The notes below the pieces were generated by a model. It saw only the letters and a program-made list of their open reading frames with translations. It ran no database searches and was not told where the DNA came from. Of a stretch of DNA of 64,000 nucleotides, positions 18,170-28,136 are shown in pieces. The first letter of the stretch is position 1, and each line of letters opens with the position of its first letter. This stretch comes from Acidovorax sp. 210-6 (GTDB taxonomy: Bacteria; Pseudomonadota; Gammaproteobacteria; Burkholderiales; Burkholderiaceae_C), in assembly GCF_010020825.1 (NCBI RefSeq), contig NZ_JAACJE010000001.1:372001-436000 (forward strand), written 5' to 3'. A program made the translations under genes and the position numbers.

Positions 18170-18823
18170 TCAAAAGCCCACGCGGCGAGCCTCGAACGTC
18201 ATCTCCAGCAGAACCTCGCCAGTGCTGATACTCACAGCCTTAGCCGACAGGGTTTCGGTCAATGAAATAGATCCGCCCGTTGGGTTCGTGACAACGCGCA
18301 AAACCGAGCCAAGAACATGAGCGCGGTGGTGGCTCTCGGATGAGTACTCAGGGTCCTCGATAAAGGGGCTATCCCAGGCAACAACCCATTGCGCATCGCC
18401 AGTGAGTGCGGCGGTGAAAACGTGGCCAGGCCATTCATAGAAGTAGGTGGTGTCGATCTGAAGCTCTGTACAAAAGAACTCAGGGCCTGGCCATGGGCGG
18501 GCATTGCCCAGGTAGTCGAATGCTGCCGGGGTTCCTTTCCACATTGAATACCGGAGAGCACGATAGTCCAAGACGCCCTCCAGTTCTCCACCTTCGATGA
18601 GTGTGTCACCACCTGGCAGGGCCGACACCATAAGGCCATCCGGCTCCGCGACGAGAAGCGAATCGCACATCCAGCCCGTACATCCCCACTGCGCAGTCGC
18701 ACCACTGATGGCTGCAGGCTCCGCCTCTGAAGCAACAGGCCGAAGCTGCATCTCCAGCTCCACGGTCTGGCCAGGAACGTGCTGAACCTTCGCGGTTGGG
18801 AAAAAACGGCGGCGCGTAGTCAT
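18170..18823 (-). CDS. Phage virion protein, last gene of the tail operon
   Basis: A 217-residue protein of unknown function, rich in aromatic and beta-strand residues (YFYEWPGHVF, WVVAWDSPF, GGSISLTETLS). It follows two large tail proteins and is the last gene before the phage end, where distal tail or receptor-binding proteins are often encoded. The ATG at 18823 is used; the frame also extends to a TTG at 18841 that overlaps the upstream stop. No ribosome-binding site is clear at either. Confidence 0.65.
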   Translation of the reverse strand: MTTRRRFFPTAKVQHVPGQTVELEMQLRPVASEAEPAAISGATAQWGCTGWMCDSLLVAEPDGLMVSALPGGDTLIEGGELEGVLDYRALRYSMWKGTPAAFDYLGNARPWPGPEFFCTELQIDTTYFYEWPGHVFTAALTGDAQWVVAWDSPFIEDPEYSSESHHRAHVLGSVLRVVTNPTGGSISLTETLSAKAVSISTGEVLLEMTFEARRVGF

Positions 18824-18837
18824 GTGGGCAGGGGGTG

Positions 18838-20466
18838 TCAAACCACAACCACTGCCTCGGCGGCAGGGTAGCCCACGGCTTCAATGAGCAGCACATGACG
18901 GCCACGCTTGACCGGAAACGACACCCGCCCAGCGCTGTCTGCGATTCGTGAGGCCCCGCCGTTGAGGGTGATTTTTGCGCCAGCAAGGGGGCGCCCCCGC
19001 TCGTCGCGGGCCGTAAAGATGATCTCGCCATTGGCGACATCCACCGTGATGCCCGGCTGGATCAAAGGATCAAAGGCCGTTGAAAGGCGCACTGTTTCAA
19101 TCGCAGGCGGTGCACCCACAGGGGCTTCAATGGTGCATGCAAGACTGGCCGCGGACAAATCCAACTCCGCGCTCACCAGCCTGTGGCGGCCAGCCAAGGG
19201 CGACAAAGGGTGCGCAACATCCACCCAGGCACCAGTAGGCACATCATCAAATGACTGGCGCCATGTGACACGCCAGCGAGGCCGCGCCAGCCATGAAAGC
19301 ACGCGCTGTCCAAGCTCCTCTGCCTGCCGGGGAGTGCGCAGCCAGGGGGCGGGCCACTCCTTTTCCAGCAGTCCATACTCCTTCACGGCATCTGGCGCCT
19401 GCAGCTGAATGGCCCTGCGATAGCTGCCCAACGCATGGTCATAGTCGTAGAGCACACGAAGGCTCGTGCAAAGGCCGGTTGCGTTGGTCGTGGCCTTCAG
19501 ATCCTCTGCCGTCAGCGCATCCACCCTCTTGGCAGGCGCCGCATCGTCGCTTTGGGGGGGCCAGGCGATCGCAATGCCTGGCATTGCAGCCGCCCATGCG
19601 CCGCCACACGACTGCAGCAGCCCATCCACCGCCGCGCGGATGGAGACTTCGTTGTCTGCCAGCAGGCCGCCCAGCGCCACATGCGCGGTCTCGGTGCGGT
19701 AGTCATCGAGCTCAGCCCAGGTGATTTGCGCACCTGCCAGATTGGCAAGTATGTCGAAAAGAATCTCTGCCGGGGTTTGCAGCAAGCGCCCTGTGTCTGG
19801 GTGCATTCGCCCGCGAAGCGTCACCGCAAGCCGCTCGCCTTCGGACAAAGGCATGGCCAACTCCAGGAACGCTACGGCCTGACCCGTACTGTCCACGCCG
19901 TTGTAGAACGCCCAGGCGGGTGTGGAGACATCATCGCGCTTGACCTCATCCACCCCCTGGATCGGGTGGTCTGCCAGGAGAAAGACGCGCTGATCATCGC
20001 TGTACTGGATGGGTGCAAGTGTGACCTGCCCCCAGGCCCAAGGCAGCACGCGCACCTCACGCCACCCACCCCACACAGCGCTTGTGCGCAACGGCATGCT
20101 GTCGGACAACGGCCTATCCGCCCCGGCCTCCAAACCCAAGCGCACCTGGCTGCCCAGCTCAATGCCTACAGCAATGCCATCAAAAAGCACGCCACCCGCG
20201 GTGCGCACACGCACGGCCCGCCGCATCGGCGCACGCTGCCCCCACAGCACCGTCAGAGCCCCGCCAGCGTTGTCCAGCACCGCGTCCATGTTGCTGATGG
20301 GCGCACTGGCAATGCCTGGAATCGACAACGGTCGCTGAATGCTCGACAAACCCGCCAACACGGGCATCGACAGACCATCAGGCAAAGGCGCAGAAATGCC
20401 ACCAGGCGGCAACAGATTGACCTGGCAGCCATCGGCCCCAGCATCGATTTCCAACCACGGCGTCAT
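18838..20466 (-). CDS. Tail-tip protein with C-terminal carboxypeptidase-regulatory-like domain
   Basis: A 542-residue virion protein. The N-terminal and central parts look like a phage tail assembly or hub protein (LTVLWGQRAPMRRAVRVRT, FDGIAVGIELGSQVRLGLEAG). The last 70 or so residues form a separate beta-sandwich-like repeat (RGRPLAGAKITLNGGASRI, GRVSFPVKRGRHVLLIEAVG) like the carboxypeptidase-regulatory/transthyretin fold used for adhesion or surface binding. Its ATGA start overlaps the end of the 1056-residue gene upstream, so the two are coupled. Exact role is inferred. Confidence 0.7.
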   Translation of the reverse strand: MTPWLEIDAGADGCQVNLLPPGGISAPLPDGLSMPVLAGLSSIQRPLSIPGIASAPISNMDAVLDNAGGALTVLWGQRAPMRRAVRVRTAGGVLFDGIAVGIELGSQVRLGLEAGADRPLSDSMPLRTSAVWGGWREVRVLPWAWGQVTLAPIQYSDDQRVFLLADHPIQGVDEVKRDDVSTPAWAFYNGVDSTGQAVAFLELAMPLSEGERLAVTLRGRMHPDTGRLLQTPAEILFDILANLAGAQITWAELDDYRTETAHVALGGLLADNEVSIRAAVDGLLQSCGGAWAAAMPGIAIAWPPQSDDAAPAKRVDALTAEDLKATTNATGLCTSLRVLYDYDHALGSYRRAIQLQAPDAVKEYGLLEKEWPAPWLRTPRQAEELGQRVLSWLARPRWRVTWRQSFDDVPTGAWVDVAHPLSPLAGRHRLVSAELDLSAASLACTIEAPVGAPPAIETVRLSTAFDPLIQPGITVDVANGEIIFTARDERGRPLAGAKITLNGGASRIADSAGRVSFPVKRGRHVLLIEAVGYPAAEAVVVV

Positions 20467-23400
20467 GCGAACACCGGCTCCAGATCCAGGGTTGCCGACA
20501 TCAAGCGCAACGCGGCCACATCGGGCTGGTATTCGTGGATGTCATTGACCTGCAGCGCATCGGCACCCCAGCGCACCAGCGAAGCGTCCCCCTCATGCAC
20601 GTGATGAGGAACGAACAGCAGGGGCTCATCGTGCGCCTGCGCCCAATCACCCAGCTGCAACAATGCAGCCACATCGGGCTCCAACAAAGCGTTTTCCCAG
20701 GATAGCTTCCAGCCGTCGCCGACACCTGCATAGAGTGCAGCCGCGTTCAGTCCACCGCCACGCGTAGAAGCCCAGCGACGCATGCGAGCACAGGAGCTGG
20801 CATGGTGCTCTGTCGCCAACGGCTCTCCACACCACACCCAGCCAATATGCCCACCTGGTGCGCCAGTAATCGAGAACCGCACAAACTGCGCCGCCATGGC
20901 GAGGTGAAACACGCAAACGCTCACCGACCGGGAGACATCCAATACCAGCGGCGCAGACCAGGCAATGCCATCCAATGAGAACTCAGCCGACACAGCCGCC
21001 CCCTCAGGCAGCTTGTAGCGCGCCAATGCAATGGCGCCAAGCGGTTGGACGGCCCCCAGATCCAGCACCATGCTGGCACTGGAGCCATCCCAGCCCCAGA
21101 CACTGGCCAACGCATCCTGCACGTGGCTCGCTGCCCACGGCTGGTGCACGGCAAAAGAATACGCATCGCCCGGCACGAACGACGGCGCCGCCCCTGCATC
21201 GAACCACACCTGCAAGCCATCCGGGAGCGCGGCGGGCCCACTGGGCGGGATATCGGCCAACGCAGACCATGCTCCGCCCTCCTTGCGCCACTGGTACTGC
21301 CCAGCCTCAACGGCAAAGCTGAAAGAGTCCCCCAGCGCAAACGGGATACCCCCCAGGCCAAGGCGAACATCCACCCCCGCGTGGCTGTACAGCGGCGCCG
21401 GGGTTCCATCGGTGGGCAGCAAATAGTCTGGCAGCGCACCGCTCACGCTGCCCTGCACAAGCCAGGTCTGCACATCCGTGCCATCCACACCCCCAGCCAG
21501 CCAGGCCTCGCCAGCGCCAATGGTCTGGATACTGGCTTCGTCTCCCACGTTGTAGGGGCGATCCTGATCCACCTGGTCAATGCGAATGGTGATGGAGTCA
21601 TCCACCTTCAGCCTGTCCGGGCACGCCACCACCAGACCAAAACCAAACTCCATGGTGCTGTAGGGCACACCGGTTTCGGTGTTGCGCCGTGCACTCACAT
21701 AGGCCTGGTTCGTAAATGCGGGCAAATAGTACCCATCGGCGTCCACCCACCAAAAGGCGTCGCCATGGTCAACCCAGCAGCCGCCCGCGTCACCGCCACC
21801 GGGGTTAGATTTTGGGACGATGCCCGCCAGCGTGCGCACGTAGTCCATTCGGGCTGCGTACTTGCGCACAAGATCGGCGACAGTTACGGAGATTTCGCCC
21901 ACCATGGAATCGGACGGATTGAATACCATTGATGGCACCGCTGTAGCACCCCCCATACCTCCCGACAATGTATATACGGCATCGCTATCTACTGGGTTAC
22001 TTTGCGGCCTGCTCCACAAATTCCCCGCGCTGAAATCCGCCGAGAACTGCGGCGACCCCAACGGCACCAAGTCCGCTTGCATCGCCGTCAACGCAGCATC
22101 CCACTCGGTTTTTGCAGGGGTGGATTCGTAGATCTCGGCCAGACAGTCTGCAAAGGTCCGCACGATGGCGTCTGCAAAGTCCAAGTCCTTTGCCGCCACG
22201 TAGTACTTGACCCAGTTGGCCGCGTGGAAATCACGCCGCCACGCATACAAACCCTCCAGCCGCGTCTGATACGCAGCATCAAGCGCCATATCGTCATCCT
22301 CCGTAATACCCAGGCACTTCAGCGACACCTTGGGCGTAGGCATGTCGCTGCACTTGCAATCAGGCGGTGGGCGGCGCTTATAGACAAACGTCACCGTCAG
22401 CGGACGCGCATTGGCGCCGAATCGGAACGGGCGCACGCACACACTGGGAAGGCCTTCCGTCTCCTTGCGCTCCACCGGTGCAAATTTGAAGCTCCAGCGC
22501 CCACTATTGCCCCCAGCCGGCACCTTGCGCGGCACCGTAAAAGCGCAGGCCGGGCTGCTGTAAGGCACGCCAGTGGTGGCGCCATCCAGTGCGCCAGACA
22601 CATCGCCCACCACGCTCCAGCGCTCCTGGCCCACCACATCCGCATTCAGGCAACGCACCGTCACCGTCTGAGTGGGCGCACTGGGCGGCACCCCCACGGC
22701 ATCGAGTTGCACCTTGCCAGAGAGCGCAAAAAGCCAGGCACTGGTGCGCAACGGCACATCGATCGCAGCCTGCCCACCCACCGTGCGGTCTGCGGCCACG
22801 ACACCGCCAACTTCCACCAGGCTGGACGTTGCCAGCGCCTGCAGCAAGTCGTAGAACGACACCAGCAGCGGCTGCCCAGCGCCCACATCGCCGAACGTCT
22901 CCGTAGCCACGCCATCACTCACCGTGACCACATAGCCACCCGTCACAGCCCACACAGGCGTACCCGCAGGCACATCGCGCACCAACTGGGGCGACAAACC
23001 ATACTGCCAGGCACCATCCTTGAAGCGCCGCCAAGGCCGGTACACCTGCGGATCAAAGCCAAACTGAATACGCGGGCTGGCCGCGTCCAGCTCATCCTGG
23101 GCAGACAGAGGCAGCCCACCAAAATCCCACTGCGGGCCGCTCTGCGTAGGCTGGCCTGCACTCCATGGCGCCAGCAGCGCCCAAGGCGTGGCAGCACGCA
23201 CCAGCGCAGGCGCAACCGTCAATCGAATGGAGTTACCGCTACTGCCAGGCGTGCGCGCACGAATGCGCAACTCACGCACATCCAGCCCTGCCGTGGCCGT
23301 CTGCACTCCCAAATCGTGCAAGGTGAACGACAGCAACTGCAGCGGCGCCGCCGCATCCACAGCCTCCACCGTGAGCTGCCCATTGCCGACACCGGCAAAC

Positions 23401-23633
23401 TGCGGCACGCTTGCGCGCGGCACACCGCCACCCGCTGCAAGCATCACCTCTACATTTGTCGCCTCATGCCCCGTGTAGCTGCCGCCCAGCCGCACCCGGC
23501 CAGATCCCGCGCGCTGCGCAGCCACCCGCTCCATGGCCGTGCTGGCACGCACACTGCTGGCCAGCACAGAAGCAGTGCGCGCCGCGTTGGCATGGCCTGA
23601 AAGAAACCTCTGAACCGATGGCATGGCCCGCAT
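20463..23633 (-). CDS. Large tail-tip / host-contact protein
   Basis: A 1056-residue protein directly downstream of the tape measure, the usual place for distal-tail and receptor-contact proteins in B3/D3112-like siphoviruses. It is mostly beta-rich with repeated modules, for example two similar stretches built around a QYQWRKEGGAWSALADIPPS element and a discoidin-like tail (LGAVQPLGAIALARYKLPEG). A Cys cluster PDCKCSDMPTPKVSLKC occurs near residue 425. A palindrome related to the late-operon element lies 29 bases before the start. I cannot assign a named domain with confidence. Confidence 0.7.
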   Translation of the reverse strand: MRAMPSVQRFLSGHANAARTASVLASSVRASTAMERVAAQRAGSGRVRLGGSYTGHEATNVEVMLAAGGGVPRASVPQFAGVGNGQLTVEAVDAAAPLQLLSFTLHDLGVQTATAGLDVRELRIRARTPGSSGNSIRLTVAPALVRAATPWALLAPWSAGQPTQSGPQWDFGGLPLSAQDELDAASPRIQFGFDPQVYRPWRRFKDGAWQYGLSPQLVRDVPAGTPVWAVTGGYVVTVSDGVATETFGDVGAGQPLLVSFYDLLQALATSSLVEVGGVVAADRTVGGQAAIDVPLRTSAWLFALSGKVQLDAVGVPPSAPTQTVTVRCLNADVVGQERWSVVGDVSGALDGATTGVPYSSPACAFTVPRKVPAGGNSGRWSFKFAPVERKETEGLPSVCVRPFRFGANARPLTVTFVYKRRPPPDCKCSDMPTPKVSLKCLGITEDDDMALDAAYQTRLEGLYAWRRDFHAANWVKYYVAAKDLDFADAIVRTFADCLAEIYESTPAKTEWDAALTAMQADLVPLGSPQFSADFSAGNLWSRPQSNPVDSDAVYTLSGGMGGATAVPSMVFNPSDSMVGEISVTVADLVRKYAARMDYVRTLAGIVPKSNPGGGDAGGCWVDHGDAFWWVDADGYYLPAFTNQAYVSARRNTETGVPYSTMEFGFGLVVACPDRLKVDDSITIRIDQVDQDRPYNVGDEASIQTIGAGEAWLAGGVDGTDVQTWLVQGSVSGALPDYLLPTDGTPAPLYSHAGVDVRLGLGGIPFALGDSFSFAVEAGQYQWRKEGGAWSALADIPPSGPAALPDGLQVWFDAGAAPSFVPGDAYSFAVHQPWAASHVQDALASVWGWDGSSASMVLDLGAVQPLGAIALARYKLPEGAAVSAEFSLDGIAWSAPLVLDVSRSVSVCVFHLAMAAQFVRFSITGAPGGHIGWVWCGEPLATEHHASSCARMRRWASTRGGGLNAAALYAGVGDGWKLSWENALLEPDVAALLQLGDWAQAHDEPLLFVPHHVHEGDASLVRWGADALQVNDIHEYQPDVAALRLMSATLDLEPVFA

Positions 23634-23661
23634 GGTGGATCCAGCGGGCCATGCGCACCGA

Positions 23662-23675
23662 GTAAAACGCTTTAC
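23662..23675. promoter_or_regulatory. Degenerate copy of the late palindrome
   Basis: GTAAAACGCTTTAC differs by one base from the core of AGTAAAGCGCTTTACT found at both late-operon heads. It lies between the tape measure stop and the start of the large tail-tip gene, so it could mark a secondary promoter or be chance. Confidence 0.35.
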
Positions 23676-23678
23676 AAA

Positions 23679-26600
23679 TCACCGCGCCAACCTGGCCAGG
23701 CGAGCCAACTCCGGCTCAATCATCCGCGCCAGCCGCACCGGATCATTGATGCCATTGGCATTCAAAGTAATGCTGATCGGCCCAGGCACCACGGTGGGTG
23801 CAGGCGCAGTAACAACCCCACCCCCATCTCCGCCGCTGCGGCCACCCTTGCTACCGCCGCGCTCACCACCGCCATCACGCTCACGGGCCTTGCGCTGCTT
23901 TTCCTCTTCGCGGTAGATCTGATCCAGCAGCTTGAGCTGCTCGGCCAACAGATCCAACTCCGCTTGCAACCGCGTGGCGTCCTCGGTCTTGTTGCTCACC
24001 TGGGCCCGCTGCAAGTCGATCTGCATCAGCGCCATCTTGCGCTGCACCTCCGCCTTGTCGCGCTCATTGCGCGCGCGGGCAATCTCCTCCTCGGTGCCAT
24101 TGAGCTCCAACAGCCGCAGACGCAAATCATCCACCCCCTTGGCCGCATCGTTGCCCCGGCCTTCAAGCTGCTCCTGCTGCTGGGCCAACGCCTCCATCTG
24201 GGCCACCAGCAACGCATGCTCGCGCGTCATCGCCTCGATGTTCTTGTTCGCGCCCCACACCACGGCAGCCATCTCCTGCGAATACTTGCTCGCAGCCACC
24301 GAGGCATCAATCCAGCTCGTCTCCACCTTGGCCAGGGCGGCGTTGTGCGCCCGTGCCTGCGCAACCATGTCCTTGCTCGCGTCCCACCCGGCCTCAGAAA
24401 GCTCCTTGATCGAGTCTGCCGTGGCTACCGCCGCCTTGCCCACATTCTGGGTAGCACCCTCGGCCTCCTTCATGCTCTTGACGATGGCCTTACCCGCCTT
24501 GTCCGTCTCGATCACCATGCCGTACTGCTGCGCCTGCGACTTGAGCGAAGCATCTGCAACGCCATTGTTGGCTTCAATGGCCGCTTCAGCCATGGCCTTC
24601 CAGGCTTCACTCAGCTCTCGCGGTGTCGCTGTGCCACTGGCTTTGACCGCATCAAACGCCTGTTTTGCCGACGCAGCCAGAGCGGCCAGTTCCTTCTGCG
24701 GCTTCACACCCAGGTTGCGCAAACCCTCCTCAAGGCTCTGGATTCCTGGGATTTGGGCCTCAATGGTTGCACGCTGCTTATCCAATGCAGCCTGCGTGCG
24801 CTGGATGCCTTCAGCACTGATCTTGCCCGCCTCACCCATTGCCTTGAGCTGCTTCTCAAGTGCGTCTATGGCCTCAAGGCTGTCCGCCTTTGGAATGGCA
24901 GCAGCAAAGGCCATTTCGATGGCACGGGCCGACTCTTGCACACCCACACCAGCATCCTTGGCACTCTCGGCCACCAAATCAACCGCGTTGATGGCCTCTT
25001 GCGCCCCCGTGCTGATCTTGCCCAGCGCCTGGGCTGCATTCACTCCCAGCTTGTCGAAACTGGCCGCCAGAATTTGTTCATTGGCCTGCCCCCATTGCTG
25101 GGCGGAAATAATCCCCTGGCGCGCAGCCTCTTCAAGGTTGGCACGCAAAGCGCCAATCTCTCCTGCGCTCAGCTTCCCAAGCGCCTGTTGCCAAGCCTCC
25201 CCCACCTCTTTTGCCGACAGCTTGCCGCGCGCGGCCAGCTCATCCAAGGCCAAGGCAAACGCACTGGCCCCTTGCACATCGTCAAATTTCAGACCATCGG
25301 CCAGCTTGGTGATCGCCTCCTTCGTCTTGTCCGCCCCCTGGGCCATCTTTTCGAATTCGGCCACCAAGGAGCTTGCGTCCTGCGCCGCCAGTTCCTGGGT
25401 GGTTTTTTTCACAGACGCCGCCAGCTTTTCCTGCGCCTGCTGCGCAGACAGGTACTTGCCGGTCGCCTCGTCAAACACCAGCCGCCCCTCTGCCTGTGCC
25501 GCATTGAGCTCCTGCATTGATGTGACGACAACGCCCGTGGAGTCAGATATCGCCTTCAACCGCTGCGCCACTTCGGTCTGCCCCTGCTGCACCCGTGCAT
25601 TGATGGCGTCATGCTTTTTCAGCTCGGCCTGGTAGGCACCATAGTCCTTGGCGATCTTGAGCCAGGCCTGGCCCACCTCCAGCACGCCGATCGCTACCAG
25701 TGCCATAGAGGCCTTGGACACCGACGCAAACAGTCGTGACTGCTCCGCCGCCTTGCCCATCTCAATGCCCGCCCCCCTGGCAGCAAGGCCCACACCCCGC
25801 AGTCCCTCGGCGAACGAAGCCACCTTGCTGACCGCCCACACCTTCAGCAGCGACTCAAACGCGGGGGCAAGCAATTGCACAAGCCCCATCAACCCCTGCG
25901 CCGTGTTGGCCACATCGATGAAGCCCTGGGCAATGGATTTGGCCCACTGGTCCAGCTCTCCGCTGGCCTTGAGCTCATCGAACTTCGCCAGCAACCCCTG
26001 CAACTGCGCGGTGAGGTACTCCAGCACGCCCGACTGGGCGATCATGTTGAAAAACTCTTTCAAAGCATCCTGCGCGCGCTGCACGGCGCCCGCGTAGGAG
26101 TTCATCAAGTCAGCACCGGCCCCTGCGCTCTTTTGCCCCATGGCATCGATCAACTGCAATATCGCCTCACGTCCCAGCTTGCCAGCCTCCGACAACTTTT
26201 GCAGTTCAGTCACACTCTTGCCCGTGGCCTTGGCCAGCAAATCCCAAGCCGGGATCCCGCGCTCGGCAAGCTGCAGCATCTCCTCGCCCTGCAGCTTGTT
26301 CTTTGTCCAGGCCTGCCCCAGCGCCAGCGCGACTCCCTGCAGCATCTCGGTGCCCCCCCCCAGCTCGGCAGCAGCGTCTGCCAGGGAGAGCATTTGCTCT
26401 CGTGTGGGCTTGAGGCCAAAGGCCGCCAGCTTGGCATAGGTATCCGTGAGGCCCTGCACATCAAATGGAGTCTGCTGTGCCAGATCCTTGAGCATTCCAA
26501 ACGCCGCCTGCGCCTTCTCGGTGCTCCCCAAAATACTGGTCAGGCGCCGCTCAAGCTGCTCAAATGAGCTGCCCGTTTCAATGACGGCGCCCGTCACGCG

Positions 26601-27758
26601 CTTGATCTCGCCCAACCCCACCATGGCGCTGGCCCAGGCCACAGCCTTGTGCGCTGCCGCACCCAACTTACCGCCCGCACCCGTTGCGCTACCCCCCAGC
26701 GACTCTATGGAACCAGCAGCCCCCTTGGCCGCACCCTGAGCCCCACGCATCTCGGCGCGCAAATCTGTAATGCGCGACTGCAGCTCGGCAGTAGCCCGCG
26801 CCGCATCCTGCGGCAACATGTTCTGCCCCCGCAGGCCGCGCATGGTCGCCTGCAGCTTCTCAATCTCGGCGGTGATCTGCTGTACACCGCGCATGCCCAA
26901 TTGCTTGAAGGTCGCCTCCAGCGTTGGCCCGAGGGTCTGCGCCTCACCACGCATCTGCGCCATCACCTGTGTGTACTGCTGCGCCTGCTGCTGTGCTTGC
27001 AGCAGCCGCGTTTTCAGTGCCAGCTGCTGATCAGAAAGACCCTGGGTGTCGATGCCAGCCGCCTGCAGTGCGGCGCGCGAGTCCTGCAGCGCCTGCCTGG
27101 TTTGCGCCAGCGTGCCGCTCAACTGGCCCGCGCTCTTGACCGTGCGCTCATAGTCCTGACCCAACTGCTTTTGGGCATTCACAGCGTTACGGCTAGCCGC
27201 CTCGCTTTCCTTGTGCGCGGCCACGAGCAACCGCACACTCGCAGCCGCGTTGCGCTCCTCGGCCTGCAACACCTTGAGCTGCGCGGCGCTGTCGCGCACA
27301 CGCTCTGCGTATTGGGCGCTGGCCTCCCCCCCCTGCGCCACGGCATCACGGCTCAACCTGAGCTCGGCGCGGGCCTGAGCAATCGCATCGCGCAACTGGG
27401 TTTGGTGGCTCCGTGCCGCCTCAAGCTCCCTGGCTGCGCTGGCCTGCGCCTGCGCGGCGAGCTTTGCGGCCTGCCCCGACTGCTCCAGCGCGGCGGCCAT
27501 CTGATCCACCTGGGCAGTGGCCGCATCCATCGCATCGCCGGCGGCTTTGGCCTCGCGCTTGAGCTGCGCAAAATCATCAATCAGGCGCTCCTGCCCGGCC
27601 AACGTCTTCAGGCTCTGTGCCAGCTCGGCAAACTTGGGTGCCGCCTCGCCCCCTTGCTGCGCCAGATCCTCCAGGCCCGCCACCAGAGCCTGCACCTCAT
27701 CCTGACCCTCGGTCTGTGCATCAATAACCAGCTTTGCCTTCAAATCCTTGGTAGCCAT
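23679..27758 (-). CDS. Tail tape measure protein
   Basis: A 1359-residue protein, by far the longest phage gene product, dominated by Ala/Gln/Glu-rich coiled coil (AAQAQASAARELEAARSHQT, many RLLQAQQQAQQY-like heptads). A central tape-measure core starts AVAWASAMVGLGEIKRVTGAV and continues with FEQLERRLTSILGSTEKAQA and a hydrophobic segment. The C-terminus again has long helices. It sets tail length and probably enters the cell during injection. I chose the ATG at 27758, which has AGCGAGG upstream; 24 more codons are open upstream. The usual frameshifted chaperone pair is not seen before it. Confidence 0.88.
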   Translation of the reverse strand: MATKDLKAKLVIDAQTEGQDEVQALVAGLEDLAQQGGEAAPKFAELAQSLKTLAGQERLIDDFAQLKREAKAAGDAMDAATAQVDQMAAALEQSGQAAKLAAQAQASAARELEAARSHQTQLRDAIAQARAELRLSRDAVAQGGEASAQYAERVRDSAAQLKVLQAEERNAAASVRLLVAAHKESEAASRNAVNAQKQLGQDYERTVKSAGQLSGTLAQTRQALQDSRAALQAAGIDTQGLSDQQLALKTRLLQAQQQAQQYTQVMAQMRGEAQTLGPTLEATFKQLGMRGVQQITAEIEKLQATMRGLRGQNMLPQDAARATAELQSRITDLRAEMRGAQGAAKGAAGSIESLGGSATGAGGKLGAAAHKAVAWASAMVGLGEIKRVTGAVIETGSSFEQLERRLTSILGSTEKAQAAFGMLKDLAQQTPFDVQGLTDTYAKLAAFGLKPTREQMLSLADAAAELGGGTEMLQGVALALGQAWTKNKLQGEEMLQLAERGIPAWDLLAKATGKSVTELQKLSEAGKLGREAILQLIDAMGQKSAGAGADLMNSYAGAVQRAQDALKEFFNMIAQSGVLEYLTAQLQGLLAKFDELKASGELDQWAKSIAQGFIDVANTAQGLMGLVQLLAPAFESLLKVWAVSKVASFAEGLRGVGLAARGAGIEMGKAAEQSRLFASVSKASMALVAIGVLEVGQAWLKIAKDYGAYQAELKKHDAINARVQQGQTEVAQRLKAISDSTGVVVTSMQELNAAQAEGRLVFDEATGKYLSAQQAQEKLAASVKKTTQELAAQDASSLVAEFEKMAQGADKTKEAITKLADGLKFDDVQGASAFALALDELAARGKLSAKEVGEAWQQALGKLSAGEIGALRANLEEAARQGIISAQQWGQANEQILAASFDKLGVNAAQALGKISTGAQEAINAVDLVAESAKDAGVGVQESARAIEMAFAAAIPKADSLEAIDALEKQLKAMGEAGKISAEGIQRTQAALDKQRATIEAQIPGIQSLEEGLRNLGVKPQKELAALAASAKQAFDAVKASGTATPRELSEAWKAMAEAAIEANNGVADASLKSQAQQYGMVIETDKAGKAIVKSMKEAEGATQNVGKAAVATADSIKELSEAGWDASKDMVAQARAHNAALAKVETSWIDASVAASKYSQEMAAVVWGANKNIEAMTREHALLVAQMEALAQQQEQLEGRGNDAAKGVDDLRLRLLELNGTEEEIARARNERDKAEVQRKMALMQIDLQRAQVSNKTEDATRLQAELDLLAEQLKLLDQIYREEEKQRKARERDGGGERGGSKGGRSGGDGGGVVTAPAPTVVPGPISITLNANGINDPVRLARMIEPELARLARLAR

Positions 27759-27789
27759 TTCAACCTCGCTTGTATTAACATCCGCAGCC

Positions 27790-28059
27790 ATGAAGCTGCT
27801 CTTGCTATCCATCCTTGGGGGCGTTGCCATCGCGGTGCTCGCGCTGGCTCAGCCGACATCGCGTAACCTCGCCGCCATCAAGATCGGTGCGGTGACCTGC
27901 GTAGCTGTCGTGGTCGGTGCCCTCCAATGGCCTGAGCACGCAGCCGCTATCGGGGTCGGTGTGGTAACGGCTGCACTGATCGGCGCGCTGTGGCACGGGG
28001 TGACTTGGCCCATCCGGTACATCGCATCGGTTTTCGCCACAGCGTTTCGCCGCCAGTAA
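27790..28059 (+). CDS. Small membrane protein on the opposite strand (moron candidate)
   Basis: An 89-residue protein starting MKLLLLSILGGVAIAVLALA with about three hydrophobic segments (VTCVAVVVGALQW; AIGVGVVTAALIGALWHGV) and a basic C-terminus (FATAFRRQ). It runs against the tail operon between tail tube and tape measure. The bidirectional terminator downstream is convergent between it and the tail tube gene, which supports a real transcription unit. The ribosome-binding site is weak. Its role is unknown; superinfection or lysogenic conversion is a guess. Confidence 0.55.
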   Translation: MKLLLLSILGGVAIAVLALAQPTSRNLAAIKIGAVTCVAVVVGALQWPEHAAAIGVGVVTAALIGALWHGVTWPIRYIASVFATAFRRQ

Positions 28060-28075
28060 AGCGTTCTCACCCCCC

Positions 28076-28118
28076 AAAAAAAACCGCGCCCAAGGCTCAC
28101 GCCCGGCGCGGTTTTTCT
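28076..28118. terminator. Bidirectional intrinsic terminator
   Basis: AAACCGCGCC and GGCGCGGTTT form a 10-bp stem around a 14-base loop, with an A-run on the left and a T-run on the right, so it can work in both directions. It ends the tail tube transcript from the right and the small membrane gene from the left. Transcription of the tape measure and tail tip would then need its own promoter or read-through. Confidence 0.8.
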
Positions 28119-28136
28119 TTGCCCGGTGCCAGGGCG

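Noticed and set aside
19435-28060. Long rightward open frames opposite the tail genes
   Set aside because: They are shadows of the leftward tail genes with Arg/His/Gln-rich composition. Only the 27790-28059 frame was kept because of its membrane pattern and its terminator.
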